Assembly (NCBI GenBank): GCA_013399855.1
Contig: VXAY01006949.1
Location: 299,712-363,711, forward strand
Direction: 5' to 3'
Length of the DNA: 64,000 bases
Source: Oxyruncus cristatus
Lineage: Eukaryota; Chordata; Aves; Passeriformes; Cotingidae
The notes beneath the pieces were generated by a model. It was not told the origin of the DNA, made no database searches, and worked only from the letters and a program-made list of their open reading frames with translations. Shown piece by piece: positions 25,515 to 38,400 of the stretch. Numbering within the stretch: position 1 is the first letter of the stretch; each line of letters opens with the position of its first letter. The position numbers were made by a program, and so were the translations under genes.

Positions 25515-27800
25515 GGGATGCATGGATTGTTGAACTGTTTTTTTTTCTTTTGGATAACTCAAGTAAATGGACTTTGAAGGAGGAAAAAAAGGACCATAAA
25601 GCTTGGCACAGCACAACATTTCTATACATATCTACGAACAGGCCTATAGCTAGTCTATAATAAAGGAAACTGTGCAAATCAACTTAGGCACAGTATCTTC
25701 AAAATAGATGTACTACCCACAGTCAAACGTGGAGCTATTCTGAGAAATGCTGAAGAAAAACCTTTTCCCATCAGTCTGCCTTCTCCACAAAATCAGTTCA
25801 GCCAAGACTTGCAAGAGGAGGGGGATGCTTTGGTGGAACAAGAAAAGGCAGTGTCTCCCACTCTTACACAGGTGTGACTCCCATCAGGAGACTGGGACAC
25901 CCTTCGCCCAGAGGTGACCGTGCCTGTGGTTTAGCTGGAGTGACACAAACAAACCATGCCTGCTGGCACAGCTGGTCAACTCTTGCTGCTGAAATTTCCG
26001 CACCTGACTAGAATTTGAAACATGAACTTGGGCATTGCTGAAATTGTATTTTAGGATGTCCCACGTGGACAAGCAGATGACCGAGTATTGTAACAGTCTA
26101 CCTGAATCAAATTAATTCATTATTGATTATTACTCCTAAAGCAATTCTAGTTATGGGAAGTCACAGGCATGCCATGTTTGCTGGTGAAGTTTAAGGAAAG
26201 CCAAACCACTAAAATGGATTAAGTCACTGAACAGAAGGAACCATCAGAAACCAACACTGCCTTGACCCACGCACCCTGCTATGGCCAGCAGGCAGCTCTC
26301 CATGAATGCAAAGAAATCCTTAGTTTCGGTTCATTCTGGTAATTGCATTCCACATGCATTGTTAATTCTCACTTAAACTAACTGGCATATAAAATACATT
26401 CCTGCTTTATGCAGAAAAATTAGTGTAAGGTGCTACTGCCAAAATGCTGCAGGATTAGAATCCACAAGGAATATTTTCATTAACAGGTTTAATGAAAACC
26501 TTTTAGTCAACTTATTTCTTCAGCACGTTGAATATATTGCTAACTAACTAAAAGAATTCTAAGTAACTGCTTGAATTCCAATTTTCATTGAAATAAAACT
26601 TGTTGCAAATTATGAACAAATGAACAGCCATCTAACAGGAATAGATAGACAAGATAGACAATGTTTACTACTTCTTAATACATGAAACATAAAATTTCAA
26701 GGGCCCCCATCAAAATATCAGGCTGGTAGTGGCTTTAAAGAAAAGGTGGTGGCCACCCTTTCTGATCTCACATGTTGCCTACTGAAGTACCACGATTCAC
26801 CTTCACAAAATTCATTCCTGGTACCCATGAGCACCATGGGAAGGTGATCCCACAGAGCTCCTCAGGCCGGAGATGCAAGGAGTCACTGGGGACAGTGGCA
26901 GGAAGGGATGGGCTGGTCACGCAGGTGTAGGGACTGGCTGGCTTATGCCCAGGAACGGGCTGTGTGCCACCGTGTTACTCACCTGGGTGTGGAGACGGGC
27001 AGCTGAACAGATCACAAACAACACCCTTGACATGATGTATCTGAGCAGGATGCAAAGGACGGCCAAAAGTGGTGTAGTTGTGTGAAAATATGTTAATGTG
27101 GTTACCAACAAAGAGGGAGGGGAAAAGTAATCTTTCAGGGAGGGCCAGCAGGGAAATGTGACCTAGAGTACAAATACCAATATGGCAGAAATTGATTATC
27201 TGAATGAAGCTTTCCCATTTGCTGATCTAAAGCATAATTAAACTGCAAATTCAAATCAATATAGCCCGGTGCTATCTTACCCTCTTAAGTTTTGTGTATT
27301 TTATTTACGCATAATCAATAAACTTCCTTTGACACGTCCTGGATTTTAGAGTGCATGAGCAGGCAGTGAATGGTAAGTCATGAAAATGCTGCACTGCCGC
27401 TTTTCCATTTGAGCGCAAATAATGTCAACAGAACTCAGGAATTCGCTCCAGTAATGGGGAAATGGCATCAGAGAAATGTCTCCCTGCTTATTAAGACCTT
27501 TAGCTGGGGAAGAATCAGGAGCAGTATCAACATTAATTAGACCACCAACCGCACCATGCAGATCTCTTGCACCAAAGTGTAACATCCCAAACTGGTACAA
27601 ACAAAGCATTTTTACTGTCCGAGGAAGAACAGGGAAAAAGAGAAAAGAAAAAAAAAAAAGGGAGAGCAATTGTGGCTTTCATCAAGTGTATTTCATAATT
27701 GTCCATTAAAATATGTACCCACATCACAAAACACTTTAAAAAAACCAAGTATTTTTAATTGTATGTACAATAATGCAAAAATATGCCTAAATATGTATCT

Positions 27801-29374
27801 AATGCAAAAAAATAAACCATTTAATAAAATCTCCCTTCAAATGTCCCCTTGCTCTTCAACACATTAAAAAAAAGGACAGAGCTCAGTAAACAAACAGGAG
27901 TTAAAACACAAACTAAAAGATGAGAGCAGTGTGAAGCAGACTCTGAGGAATGAGAATGCAGAGGCATCTGATTCGGCTTCCCATTCCCCTGGATTACACC
28001 ACAACTATGGTGCAACTTTGTCCTATGCCAGTTGAATTTGGTATTAAAAAGTCACCCTGATGCTCAAGCTATAAGAGGCTGCCTATGGCACTCATTTCCC
28101 ATGTAAGCAAAAAAAGTTAATGATAATCCAACTAAGCACCCTTTAAACTCCCTTAAACAGGGATGAATTTCACCCTAGGCAAATATTTCAAGTTCTGTGA
28201 ACTACTGCCAAGCACAAAGAGATCTCGTCCAACCAACAATATGGACTAAAGTCTACCTGGACAACTGTGGTGGGAGAGAGAGACTTCTGCTATCTCATGG
28301 TGTGGTGGGTTGACCTTGGCTGGACGGTGGGGGAAATGAACTCCATCTCAGCCAGACACAATACACATGGCTACTTGTTTAGTCGTTTCTTCTTTCTGCA
28401 TTCTCTAGGAAACTGCAAAGAGGGCTCTGGTCTTAAAATTTCAGTAATACAAATATTATGTATTTGTGACTTTGCAATTTCACTGGTAGCTGGGCTTCTA
28501 AATATTTATGAAGACTAGGTCCGAGTTAAATGAGTAAAATGAGGTCTGAGTTAAATGAGACACTTCAGTTGCAAACAAAAATGCTGATCTGATTCTTAAG
28601 TGGATGAGTTTAGGCGACTGATGTATATCCTTTATCTTGCTAGAGTCACTGCCCTCAGAGTACAGCAGGCTGCATGTGACATACAGCTCTTGTTTGCAAA
28701 AGCAATTGGAGGAGGTTTTAGTACTCCTCCCTTAGGGAAGGTGGCAGGAATTGAAGCGCTATTTAAAAAACCTGCTCATAAGGCACTGGTGCAGCAAGGT
28801 TTGGAACGAACCTGGTTTTACGATTCCTATTTTTCAACTGTTTAAAAGTCAGTCCATTAAATCAACCATAAATAGCAATAAAAAGGCATTAGAAAAGTCC
28901 GAAACCAAAGAAATCAACTTAGTATTGAAACTTAATTTACGACAGTCTCTCTTCAGTGCACACACAAGATCCTGAATGTTATTTTAAACTCATTGTTGGC
29001 TCATGCTCACCCTATATACAAAAGTCCCTCAACAAAGTCCTGATGCACTGAACATCTTCTACGAACAAGAAACTTTTAGCTGACATAGTTACACATCAAA
29101 CTTACAGACCGTGGACAGGAACATACATTGGCTCACCCACTGTACATATCTATTCAAAGCTTTAACAGCGTAAGAATATACACAATATATACACTTAGTT
29201 CACACAGTAAAACAGCCCTCAACGTCTGCTATTTTGTAGGGCTATGCATTTCTTCTATTAAAATTCCACACATGGAACTATCTCTGTGCCAGCTCCTCTT
29301 CATAAGCAATAGGATCACTTCAAGGTAAATTAGCTCTTCATGTATATATAAGAGAAACAGTGAAAGCTCAGCCT
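27801..29374 (-). other. EAF1: EAF1 3' UTR (inferred)
   Basis: Sequence downstream of the EAF1 stop codon on the minus strand. A minus-strand ATTAAA (plus-strand 27820-27825) followed by U-rich sequence is a reasonable cleavage signal and would give a 3' UTR of about 1.55 kb. Another candidate AATAAA (plus-strand 27300-27305) lies further on. No splice sites or coding frames fit this stretch. The end point is an inference. Confidence 0.45.
28301..28326 (+). mobile_element. possible truncated avian LTR end
   Basis: The 26 bases beginning TGTGGTGGGTTGACCTTGGC resemble the 5' end of LTRs of an endogenous retrovirus family common in neoavian genomes. The similarity stops after this short piece and no internal retroviral coding is present. 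It may be a heavily truncated solo LTR or a chance match. Confidence 0.3.
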
Positions 29375-29421
29375 CTAGTCATCACTGTCACTCCCAGACT
29401 CACTCAACTGCAAGTCATTTC
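29375..29421 (-). CDS. EAF1: EAF1 coding exon 6
   Basis: Acceptor TTTCCATAG at the right edge. The exon completes a split Arg codon (C|GA) and encodes [14 protein letters not shown] followed by TAG at 29377-29375. This acidic C-terminus is nearly identical to the mammalian one and is part of the transactivation region. Confidence 0.95.
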
Positions 29422-32400
29422 CTATGGAAAACAAAAAACAACAAAACACAACAAGTGAGTAGGTGTTAATTCACATTTCATGGCAATCAAACCAAAGAAC
29501 AGTGACATTTACATTGCAAGATTTAAATAAGAATAACATATGAAATTAATGCCAACATCATCTGTCATTTAATGGAACTGCTCTCCATGCCCAAGAACAT
29601 CAAGAGCTGCCAATACACAGTTGGATCCAGGCCAAACCAAGCGTCCTTGGCTCCATAGCCACCAAAGATGCTCCCTGGTGGGACAACAGCCCTCTCCATG
29701 CTAGCAGCTGTGGAAGGGAGTCTACAGCCTCCACCCAGCCAAGCTCCCGTCTGTGGCTCTGGGACAAGGCACTGGGGAATTCCTTGGCTTTCTCAGTCCT
29801 TTTAAAAAAGATTTTTTGGTTTAAGGCCATTTGGGTAGCCAAGACAAGACCTCCACATATCAATAAACCAGAAGGAATTTTAAAGCCATCACAGCTCAAG
29901 GCTACTGGCTGAACTAAGCTGACATGTGCTGTGACTGCTAAGGCTCCCCTCCAAAGTGCAAAGAAAGACTGGACTAAAGGCCAGGACATGGATCAAACCT
30001 ACTGTTCTCAAATCCTGTTTTGCAGAGCACTTGTGATTTGGTGAGGTGGAGCAGATAGAAAGGGGCAAGAATCATGCTTGTGTTCTGGTAACTCAACCTA
30101 GCTCTTCCAGCATTCTCCCATGGCCCTGCACCAAAACAGCTGCAGAGCAGCTATGCCCTGGATTTCTTCATCTCCTCTACCCTTTTACAAGGCAAGAACT
30201 TGGGTTAGCTGTGATTCTTCCCATAGCAAAAGGATTTTAAACCCAAAGGCAAAAACCACTGCCTGAGTAGAGGAGCTACCCTACCAGTTCCCAGATTCTC
30301 CCGCAGTCAGAAGCTTCTTATCATTCAGTGGCCTGTGCAGTATTGTTTTCATGGCCCAGGAGAAGCAGGAAGGAGGTTGCTCACAACCAGACACAGGGAA
30401 ATGTACAGAGTCCTGATGACTTTTTTGAACTTTGGATTTCACTTAGACATTCATTATTGGCAGGAAGACTGACAGGGCTCTACAGTTTTCCAGTAGACCT
30501 TTTCAGTGTGGTCTGTACAATATATTCTCAAAGCTGGAAACCCTACAGACATCTGTATTCAAACTCTAGTGGTTCCCTATGTATTAGTGCCAAGAGATGT
30601 ACACAAACATGCCTCAGGAGGAATTAAGAACAATTTATGATAACTGTAAATGCAATATTTTAACTCCACCGAGTTCGAATATACCTGATCTAGCATACAG
30701 AAAGAGCAACACAGATGTACAGCATGTCCCCAGAGAGATCCTCATGGGACAGAACTATGCTCTAAAAATGTTTCTTACACTTTTTAAAGGGTGAAGTGAA
30801 CTTGTACTGATTTGATCCTTGCAAATCCTGTAGCTGCAATATTTTAACCAAATACACAGCACTTTAAATATCCCTTCAAAATGTGGTATTTGTGAAAACA
30901 CAGCTGAGACCAACACAATAAATTCTCTGACAAAGCAATAGCAGAGACCACAGAGACTGTGAATTTATGAACAGACAACAGCCTTGTGCCATTCACAATT
31001 CTTGACAGACCTTTAAATGACACGTCAGCCCGACTATTTCCATCTAATATATGTATTCACATTAAAGTAATTCCCATCCTTCAGTGCACCAGATCCTCCC
31101 GCACCAGCGGGTAAGTTCTTTTCTACACACTCATTCCACCTGGAGGCCTGAATCAAGGCTCACCAGGGCCAACAGGGGCCATTGCCCTGATGCCCACAGA
31201 CTCTCCACACCTCCATTCACAAAATCTACCCATGTATTGAAACTGTACTGCATGCAACTCCCTGGGACTACTATTTGGCAAAAGGCACTTCATGGAGTTA
31301 GCCTAACGTGCTAAGTAAATGTGTGGTCTTAATCAGCTTTCAACAGTGATAAGACACAAGCATTTACTTACGGAGCGTGTTCATGAGCTGATTGCTTCCT
31401 TGAGGCCTGCTGGTGCCGTTAGCGACAGCATTCCTGTTGTTATACTGCTGGTGTGGTGGTTGGGAAGGGGAAACATGTGCTGCCTCTTCCCCCTCACTGC
31501 TGGAGCTTTCATCTTCACTCCCAGATGAGCTTTCTGAATCCGATGAGCTGCTCCCACTGCTGCTGCTCATCTGCTCAATAATTTCAACCTCTGCTCTCAG
31601 CTCTGAAACAAAAAGACATTCATCTGGTTGAAATCATAACCGGGGCCCCATGGAATTTTGGAAAAGAATGTGAAAATGCAATAGTTTTGTCAAGTATAAT
31701 TTGTCACACCAAAATATCTCACATGAAAGAGAGACACAGGAAGGGAAACCAAAAAATTCTGAAAACTCTTTTACTTATTGCTGTAGTTAAAGAGGTGACA
31801 GCATAGGTTAGTATCAGAAAACCTTCCCTTCCACTATTATTCTTTATATACTTTACACTTCTGAAAGCACTTCCTGCTTCTTTATTTTCGACAGGCTATA
31901 CACTCTACATACAAAGTAAGTACCTTTCCTGATTGAGGAAATCTAAATTTAAATTGTTAGATGACAGTGACATTTAGGCTTTTAGAAAATACAAAACATG
32001 GGGTGGTGGTATGTGGGGAACATGGACATAGGCAAATGATCACAACAGAAACTTCCTCAGCTTCAGATAATACGTGAAACTGTTCCAGTGCAGTACCAGA
32101 GCCCATTTTAAACAAACTTAAGAAGCAGATGGGTGACATCAAATAATCTTGAAGTGGAGCAGGTGAGAATAGCTGAGAATTTTCACATGCTGGGGAGTGG
32201 TAAAAATACCATAACATGCTACAGAGCATACAAGTAGCCAGGAAAATACGGAAACTACTCTGAAACTGGAAAGTTATTCAAGTCAGACACTCCCCACTTC
32301 AGGCTTTCCAGTGCAAAGAAACACTGGAATACCACGACAGCACCGCAACAGCCTCATCAGCAACAGCTAGTGTTGGCTGAATGATTGGTTACTAAAGAGC

Positions 32401-35400
32401 TACTAAGGTATGTCACCCCAAATCATACAATATTGTTAAATGTGTCATAATTATAAGTGGCCTAAACACTATTAGAGGAGAATTCTTTCGTATCCACCCA
32501 CAAAGCTGAGTATGTAATGACTCAGTTCACTTAGACAGGTTTCCATGAGAGCAACATTCACACATATTTTAAGCACAGGATTCAAAACCCTCAAAATGTA
32601 GGCTTTTCTTGTGCTAGCAGTTCTATACCCACAAAGTGAGAACTCCATGCTTGCCCTGGAGGAGTCACAGACTAAAGGGACAAGAATGAAGGAAGGGAGA
32701 GATGAGGTATTAGCACCTCTACCTGACAAATGGCAAAGTCATGCCAGGAGTAATTCACCTTACGTAAGATGTGTGTCAGAGTGAGACGAACCCCAGCTAC
32801 GCAGATCATGACACCTTTCTTGTGTATGGCACAGACAGATCATCTACAATTACTATTTCCTTTATGTAAAAAAGGCACAATTTAAATATTTCTTATCTTC
32901 ATCCCCTGCAGGAGTAAGTCTGAGCAACTGGAAGTCTTCCCTTTTTTAGTAAAATCCTTGGGTTGTCTAACATTATAGAATAACAGCTAAGTTTTCAGCC
33001 TCCACAATATTTACTGGAGAGAATTCCTCTAGCTCAGCATGTATTAGTTTCAGAAATTATGTTTTCTTTTGCCAGTTTTAAAACCACTATTTTTCAGCTT
33101 CAAAGTTCTCAATTTCAAGTGCTACAGTTACACTACAGCTGGGCATTTAAGGATAGCGGTGTTGTTCCTCCAACTTACTTCCTAAATCTAGATCCCTGCC
33201 TAGACCATCTGTGCTCTCTGTACTTTATTAGTATGCCAGATAAAACCTACTCTTTCATCCCAAAGACACAGCATACGAGACCACTGGAAGAGGGAGGAAG
33301 AATATATGATTAGGCCAATAGAAGATACTACTTTGTACTATAATGTCTTTCTCCCTTATTCCCTCCCAACATGGTCTTGCAGGCTTTAAAAATCCATTTC
33401 AGGCCTGGAGTCTGATACAAAGACAAAGCAGCACTTTTAAGTCACTGTTCTCAGCCTATCCATATTGAGAATTTCAAATTGTAAATGTTCCTTGTATTCA
33501 AGTCTAAGAAATTAATAGGGGAAAGCTATAGGAAAGATAAACAATAAGGGTTCTTTCACTTTAAAATGCTCAGGTTTAAACTTTTTTTCCACAGCTTAAC
33601 GACGTAAAATTTCCACATGCTTCTATTGATGGAGTTAGTTGCAAATTAGAGTGATGATAATAACACATTGTTAGAATATCCTGCATTGCAGCAAGCACAA
33701 TTCCCTGTAACAGTCCGTGCTGCAAAAAGATACAATAAACAAGTCTAACACAAGACAGGTGCCTAACACCAACATATCTATGCTTACACAGCTAGAGTCT
33801 GTGGCTGAAAAGGAGCAGTGCTGACACACAGGCTAAGAACTAAAGAGTCCAGAAAGCAGCATGTAAAATAATGTGAAGAAGGTGAAGAGATCTAAGGCAT
33901 TGGTGGTGAGAGGGGAAAAGGTGAAACAAAAGTCCAATCCATGGAACTAGGAAAAAAAAATAACCTAAGCAAGAAGTTTGAACTCTTGAATACAGCAGAC
34001 AAAGAGATAACTGAAGGAAGTGATGCTGACCAACGGGAGAGAAAATCAGCCAGGTCAATTTTAAACAGAATTACAGATTAATGTCAGAATGAAAAGTGGG
34101 GGTTTTCTCCTGAGGAAGCAGAAAACTAAGAGCCCATAAAAGACGTTTGGTTATGAGGAGGGAACAGTAGAATGCCTTGGAAGAAGTGGTAAGGTCCAGT
34201 ACACTGAATACAGGCAAGAAAAAGCAAACCAGCACCAGTATCACTGGCTTTAAGGGCTGGGAAGTTAAGGTTGTTATCGGTGACAGTGATGACTGGTGGA
34301 AACTTGGTCAGAGTCCATCTTCTAGTGAACTTTTGCCTCACAGGCTGATAGCTTCCCCCAAAGATGGGGCTGTCTCTTAATTCCTCGAGTCCAGAATTCT
34401 AAACACCTCATCTGCACAGACGAGAAAATAGCAATTGTTTGCACTAATATTATGGTGGCTGATGAACCACCAGAAACCTGTCAGGCAGAACTCCAGCAGG
34501 ACCACTAAGGAAGTCTGTTCAAAATAGTCTTGTGTCACACGGTCAAAGACAGTGGCAAAGCCAATGATGACAAGAAGGCCTTGTAGGAAAATCATACCTG
34601 CTTTAGAATTGTCCAATTTTGCATTTTGCCATTGGACTGCTAGGCTTAGTGCAGTTACAGGTACTGAAGCCGTGGCTAAACATTTCCTTGCAGTGCCTCC
34701 AATTAAAATAGTTGTGTGTGTATATCTGTACATATATTCTAATCTGAACAACAACAGTGTCTGACCTTTCCTAGATGTTTTTGTGTCAGAAGATCAAAAA
34801 CCTCATATTGATGTGTCTTTGAGTTTTAAAAGATGAGTCAGGATGTGCAACAGTTACTTTTAAAAAAGCTTTCCATACAGTACAGTTCTGAACACTTGCC
34901 TTAATTGAGTCTACATCATCTGAAAAGGCTGACATTGCTGTGGGAACCTTAACTAAGCAACAAATTTCATGTTACAGCTGTAGAATTTCTTTAAAGAAAA
35001 CAAAATGGCTTATTTACTGGTGGAGAGAAATCAACCTGATACTGGCACTTTGAGCATGCGGAGATGGCACGTAAAAGAGGCAGTATTTTATACTGAAGTG
35101 CAAAAAATTTCGTTGACGTGTTCTCGAGAGACAAACAGTGCTATGGCATAATCCTCAAGCACTACAGCTGCATTTTAAGTAAATAAGATCTCCTCACATT
35201 TTTAAGCACTGAGTTTAGAGTCTCCAAACCGTACATATGTTTCTGCGGGCCTTTTCTCAAATGTTGCAATTATGTCAATGTTATTGACATCTGTCAATAT
35301 GTTGCATGCTGTAATTATGTCAATGTTACTGAAAACATTTCTGTTGTGGTCAAATATGTCTGATAAACAGCAATTACTCCACGCACATAAAAGGCTATAA

Positions 35401-38400
35401 TGTCGAAAATGCGTGTAAATGTCCGCTACTTAACGAAACATCAGATGCAGCTGAGCACTCAAAAGAACAAGCTCTTACCCCCTCCTGTACTCCCTTCAGG
35501 CAGGAGGACAACATAAAAGCCCTTGGGGAAAAGATTCCTCTGGTGCAAAACCCTACACACAGCCTCCCAGAGGAGCGAAGGAAAGGAGTGGTTCAACTCC
35601 CGTATGCTCTGACTCTGTCCTCAGACACTGTTGTTTGGACAGCTGTGTAATGGGACAGAGAACTGACCTACCTGAAAGGTCATTTTCCAGCTCATCTGTA
35701 AGTGCAGCCATGGAAATGCACAGCTGGGGGTACCAGGGGAAAGCAGAAACATGCACTGAGGTTACCTTACAACTACAGTTAAACATCAGAGACATTAAGG
35801 CTGTATGTGTTGCCACACCCTTAAGTAGGGCACACTGGAAGCAAAAGAGTGTCATAGTGCCAGAGATCCTTTCAAGCACCTCCTTTGGGGATTTTAAGTT
35901 CTGTGCTGTGTTCATTAAAGAAAAACCACAGAATTTCAGCTTTATGTTTATCTATCTTTCGCACGGAGAAGGCACTTCAACCAAAAGGAAAGCTACTACT
36001 TCAACGGAAAGAACACAGCCTCTTCAGGACTTACAAGTCTGTGTTCATAAAAAGACACTCTAAGGGAATACAGCAATACTTACAGCTTTTACAAGTAAGT
36101 TTCAATAACTACTTTCATTGTAGAATGGTGCCATTTTAGTTCTACCTTACTCAAGTGGATTCTTATGATATAAATGGTTTAGTAACGCTGATGCTCTAGA
36201 TCCTCGATGTCGGAAAAAGTTATACACTGTAAGCAAAAAATACCCTTGCCCAGGCATTTGGCTCTTTTTGGGCCTTGAACAAGTCTCCCTATAAAACACC
36301 AACTTGAACTCCTTTTTTTAGTACAATCTGCTTGATTTTAGAAACAAAGTTCTACAGGTTATTTATTTAGAGGTACTTTACAGTAAAAGATGAACAGGTG
36401 GCAAAAAAAATACTAGGACAGTTCTGAAAAACGTGACTTATACTTTAGACCACTAGAAAATGGTCTTGTAGAACAGATTTCACCCCAGATAAGTATAATT
36501 ATTTTATTATAACATGACCTTTACAGATTGCTGCATGTATGCACAAGAGTGCCCTGAAGGTTAAGGGACTTACTATACTCTACAAGAAAAGACATTTAAA
36601 ATCCACTACCGATTCAATTAAAAAAAATGATATATCATGTGTTATCTTTCTCCTTACCTATTACAGAAAATAAAAATGACAATGCAGCTAAGGGAACTGT
36701 AGCTAACAGAAACTCTCAGACGTTGATTCTGTCTGCTGACCAGCATCCAGGTATTCAAAATACTACTGCTGCAGAAGAGCCAGACCAGTCAGCACCTATG
36801 CAAACACACAGATAGCTTAGCAGTAAAAATGTCACCTAGTGATTACCATAAATTGAGAAAATACCCTGAGTAATTAACATTATCTGGGCAATTAACATAC
36901 GCTAAGTCAACAGACAAAAATAGCTAGAACGGGACAGAATAAAAAAAGAGAAAGAAAACGAAACCCAGAAAAAAAAAACAGACAGAAAGAACAAGCTTAC
37001 AGGCTTAAAATAAAATAAACGCATCCGGTGCCAGAGAAGAAACACAAGAAAACCAAATAAAAATTTAAATGTTAAGTCTTCCTCGTTCCAACTGTATTAT
37101 CCACAGCAAAAACAGATATCACACCAGTAAAAAAGAAAGGCATGGGCAAAGAAAGTGCATCCTGCCCACAGAGAAACACTGAGACAAAGCCTTGCTGCAG
37201 CAGAAGAGTGAGTTGAGCCAATCAACCCTTCAAGATACTTTAACGTAAGTTTAGCAACGATACGGCAGATGTGATCAAAGCTGCAATGGAGTGGTTGTGG
37301 GAAAGGGGAAGCTGCAGGGTTATTCTCTCTCTCATTCCTCCCCGACTAGCACTGTTTGGCACGGTGCAAGCTTGTCTTGTGCTGGGAACACAGCCACCTA
37401 CCACTTCAATCACACCGACAAATTCCAACCTTATTCAGTGCTGGAATAACTTTTGTCCAAGTAACTTGATTGCCTAACTAGATCTTGGACCATTATTAGC
37501 TTTTGTTATTGTTGTTGCCTAAGACACCCATGCAATTTGTACAGCATTCAGCTATGGGTTTCTGAATTCAGGCTTATTTTTTTTCTTGTTTTCAGAACAG
37601 AGAAATAATTTGGAAGACAGAAAATTATCCAGAAAGAGGAAGTTCTCTCATGCCGGAGAAGAGTGCAGTATAAATATCTATTCTAGCAAAGGAGAATAAA
37701 TAATTCACTAAGATGCCTTAAAACAAGATATAAAGATGACAAAATAGCTGTCAAGTACCATCTTTTAATTCCTGAATGTTTTTAGAAATTGCAAAGTCAT
37801 AGTTTTTATTAGTATGAAGAAAGACAGAACCAACCAAAACTCAGGAAACTACAAACCCTTCTTTACCTCTTTTAATGTCATCCAGCTGAGGCTCAGGTGA
37901 AGGATTATCCTTCAAAGGAGAAGTTTTAGGTCCAGCTGCTGGCTTGGTTGGGGCTCTGAACTGTGAAGGAGGCTGAGATGCTCGGGCAGACTGTTGCTCT
38001 ATTCGGGCTTGGATCTTACTGCTGCCCTCTGCTCTGAAAAAACAACCAGAGACATTCAGCGATACTGTGTAATCACGGTCAGCTTTTTCAATATCCCTGT
38101 ACTAAAGCATCATCGGTGACTTCCTTTTGTACAGATCTCTACTTTGTTTTATGATGATAAAAGTGAAGTACAGCTTTCTGTACGTAACGCTTGCTTTCAA
38201 TAACAAAGAAACATATACAACTACACTGCAAAACCTTTACAAAATCTATTTTCAAATCCAGATGTGGTTTAGTGATGCCAAATTCTCTACTTGAAAAACA
38301 ATGAAGGCTTTAATTTAGTGATTAATATTTGTATTTTTAAAAAAGAAACATCAAGAATAGCAATTTAAAGTAACTACAAATCCACTCATAACAAAATCCT

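Larger units (their letters stand above)
15791..27800. other. gene-free interval between the CpG island and EAF1
   Basis: Twelve kilobases with no exon that I can support on either strand. No Gly-X-Y collagen coding and no cysteine-rich COLQ-type C-terminus is visible. It holds a short tRNA-Ile/CR1-like remnant at 16445-16500, T-rich tracts near 19240-19275, and an A20 run at 25495-25514. AT-rich stretches at 26.1-26.7 kb could be regulatory, but nothing proves it. Confidence 0.5.

Noticed and set aside
15791..27800. COLQ collagen-tail exons
   Set aside because: No Gly-X-Y coding run and no cysteine-rich C-terminal motif was found on the plus strand, where COLQ should be.
28260..28520. Full endogenous retrovirus
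   Set aside because: Only about 26 bases resemble an LTR end; there is no second LTR, primer-binding site or retroviral coding sequence.
29600..29989. 129-codon minus-strand open frame in EAF1 intron 5
   Set aside because: No acceptor or donor in frame with the flanking EAF1 exons, and EAF1 closes perfectly without it.
34377..34754. 125-codon minus-strand open frame with hydrophobic stretches in EAF1 intron 4
   Set aside because: No splice borders and no recognisable similarity; a chance frame in a long AT-rich intron is sufficient.
35553..36063. Overlapping 142-codon plus and 120-codon minus open frames
   Set aside because: They lie on opposite strands of the same intronic stretch with no codon-like conservation or exon signals.
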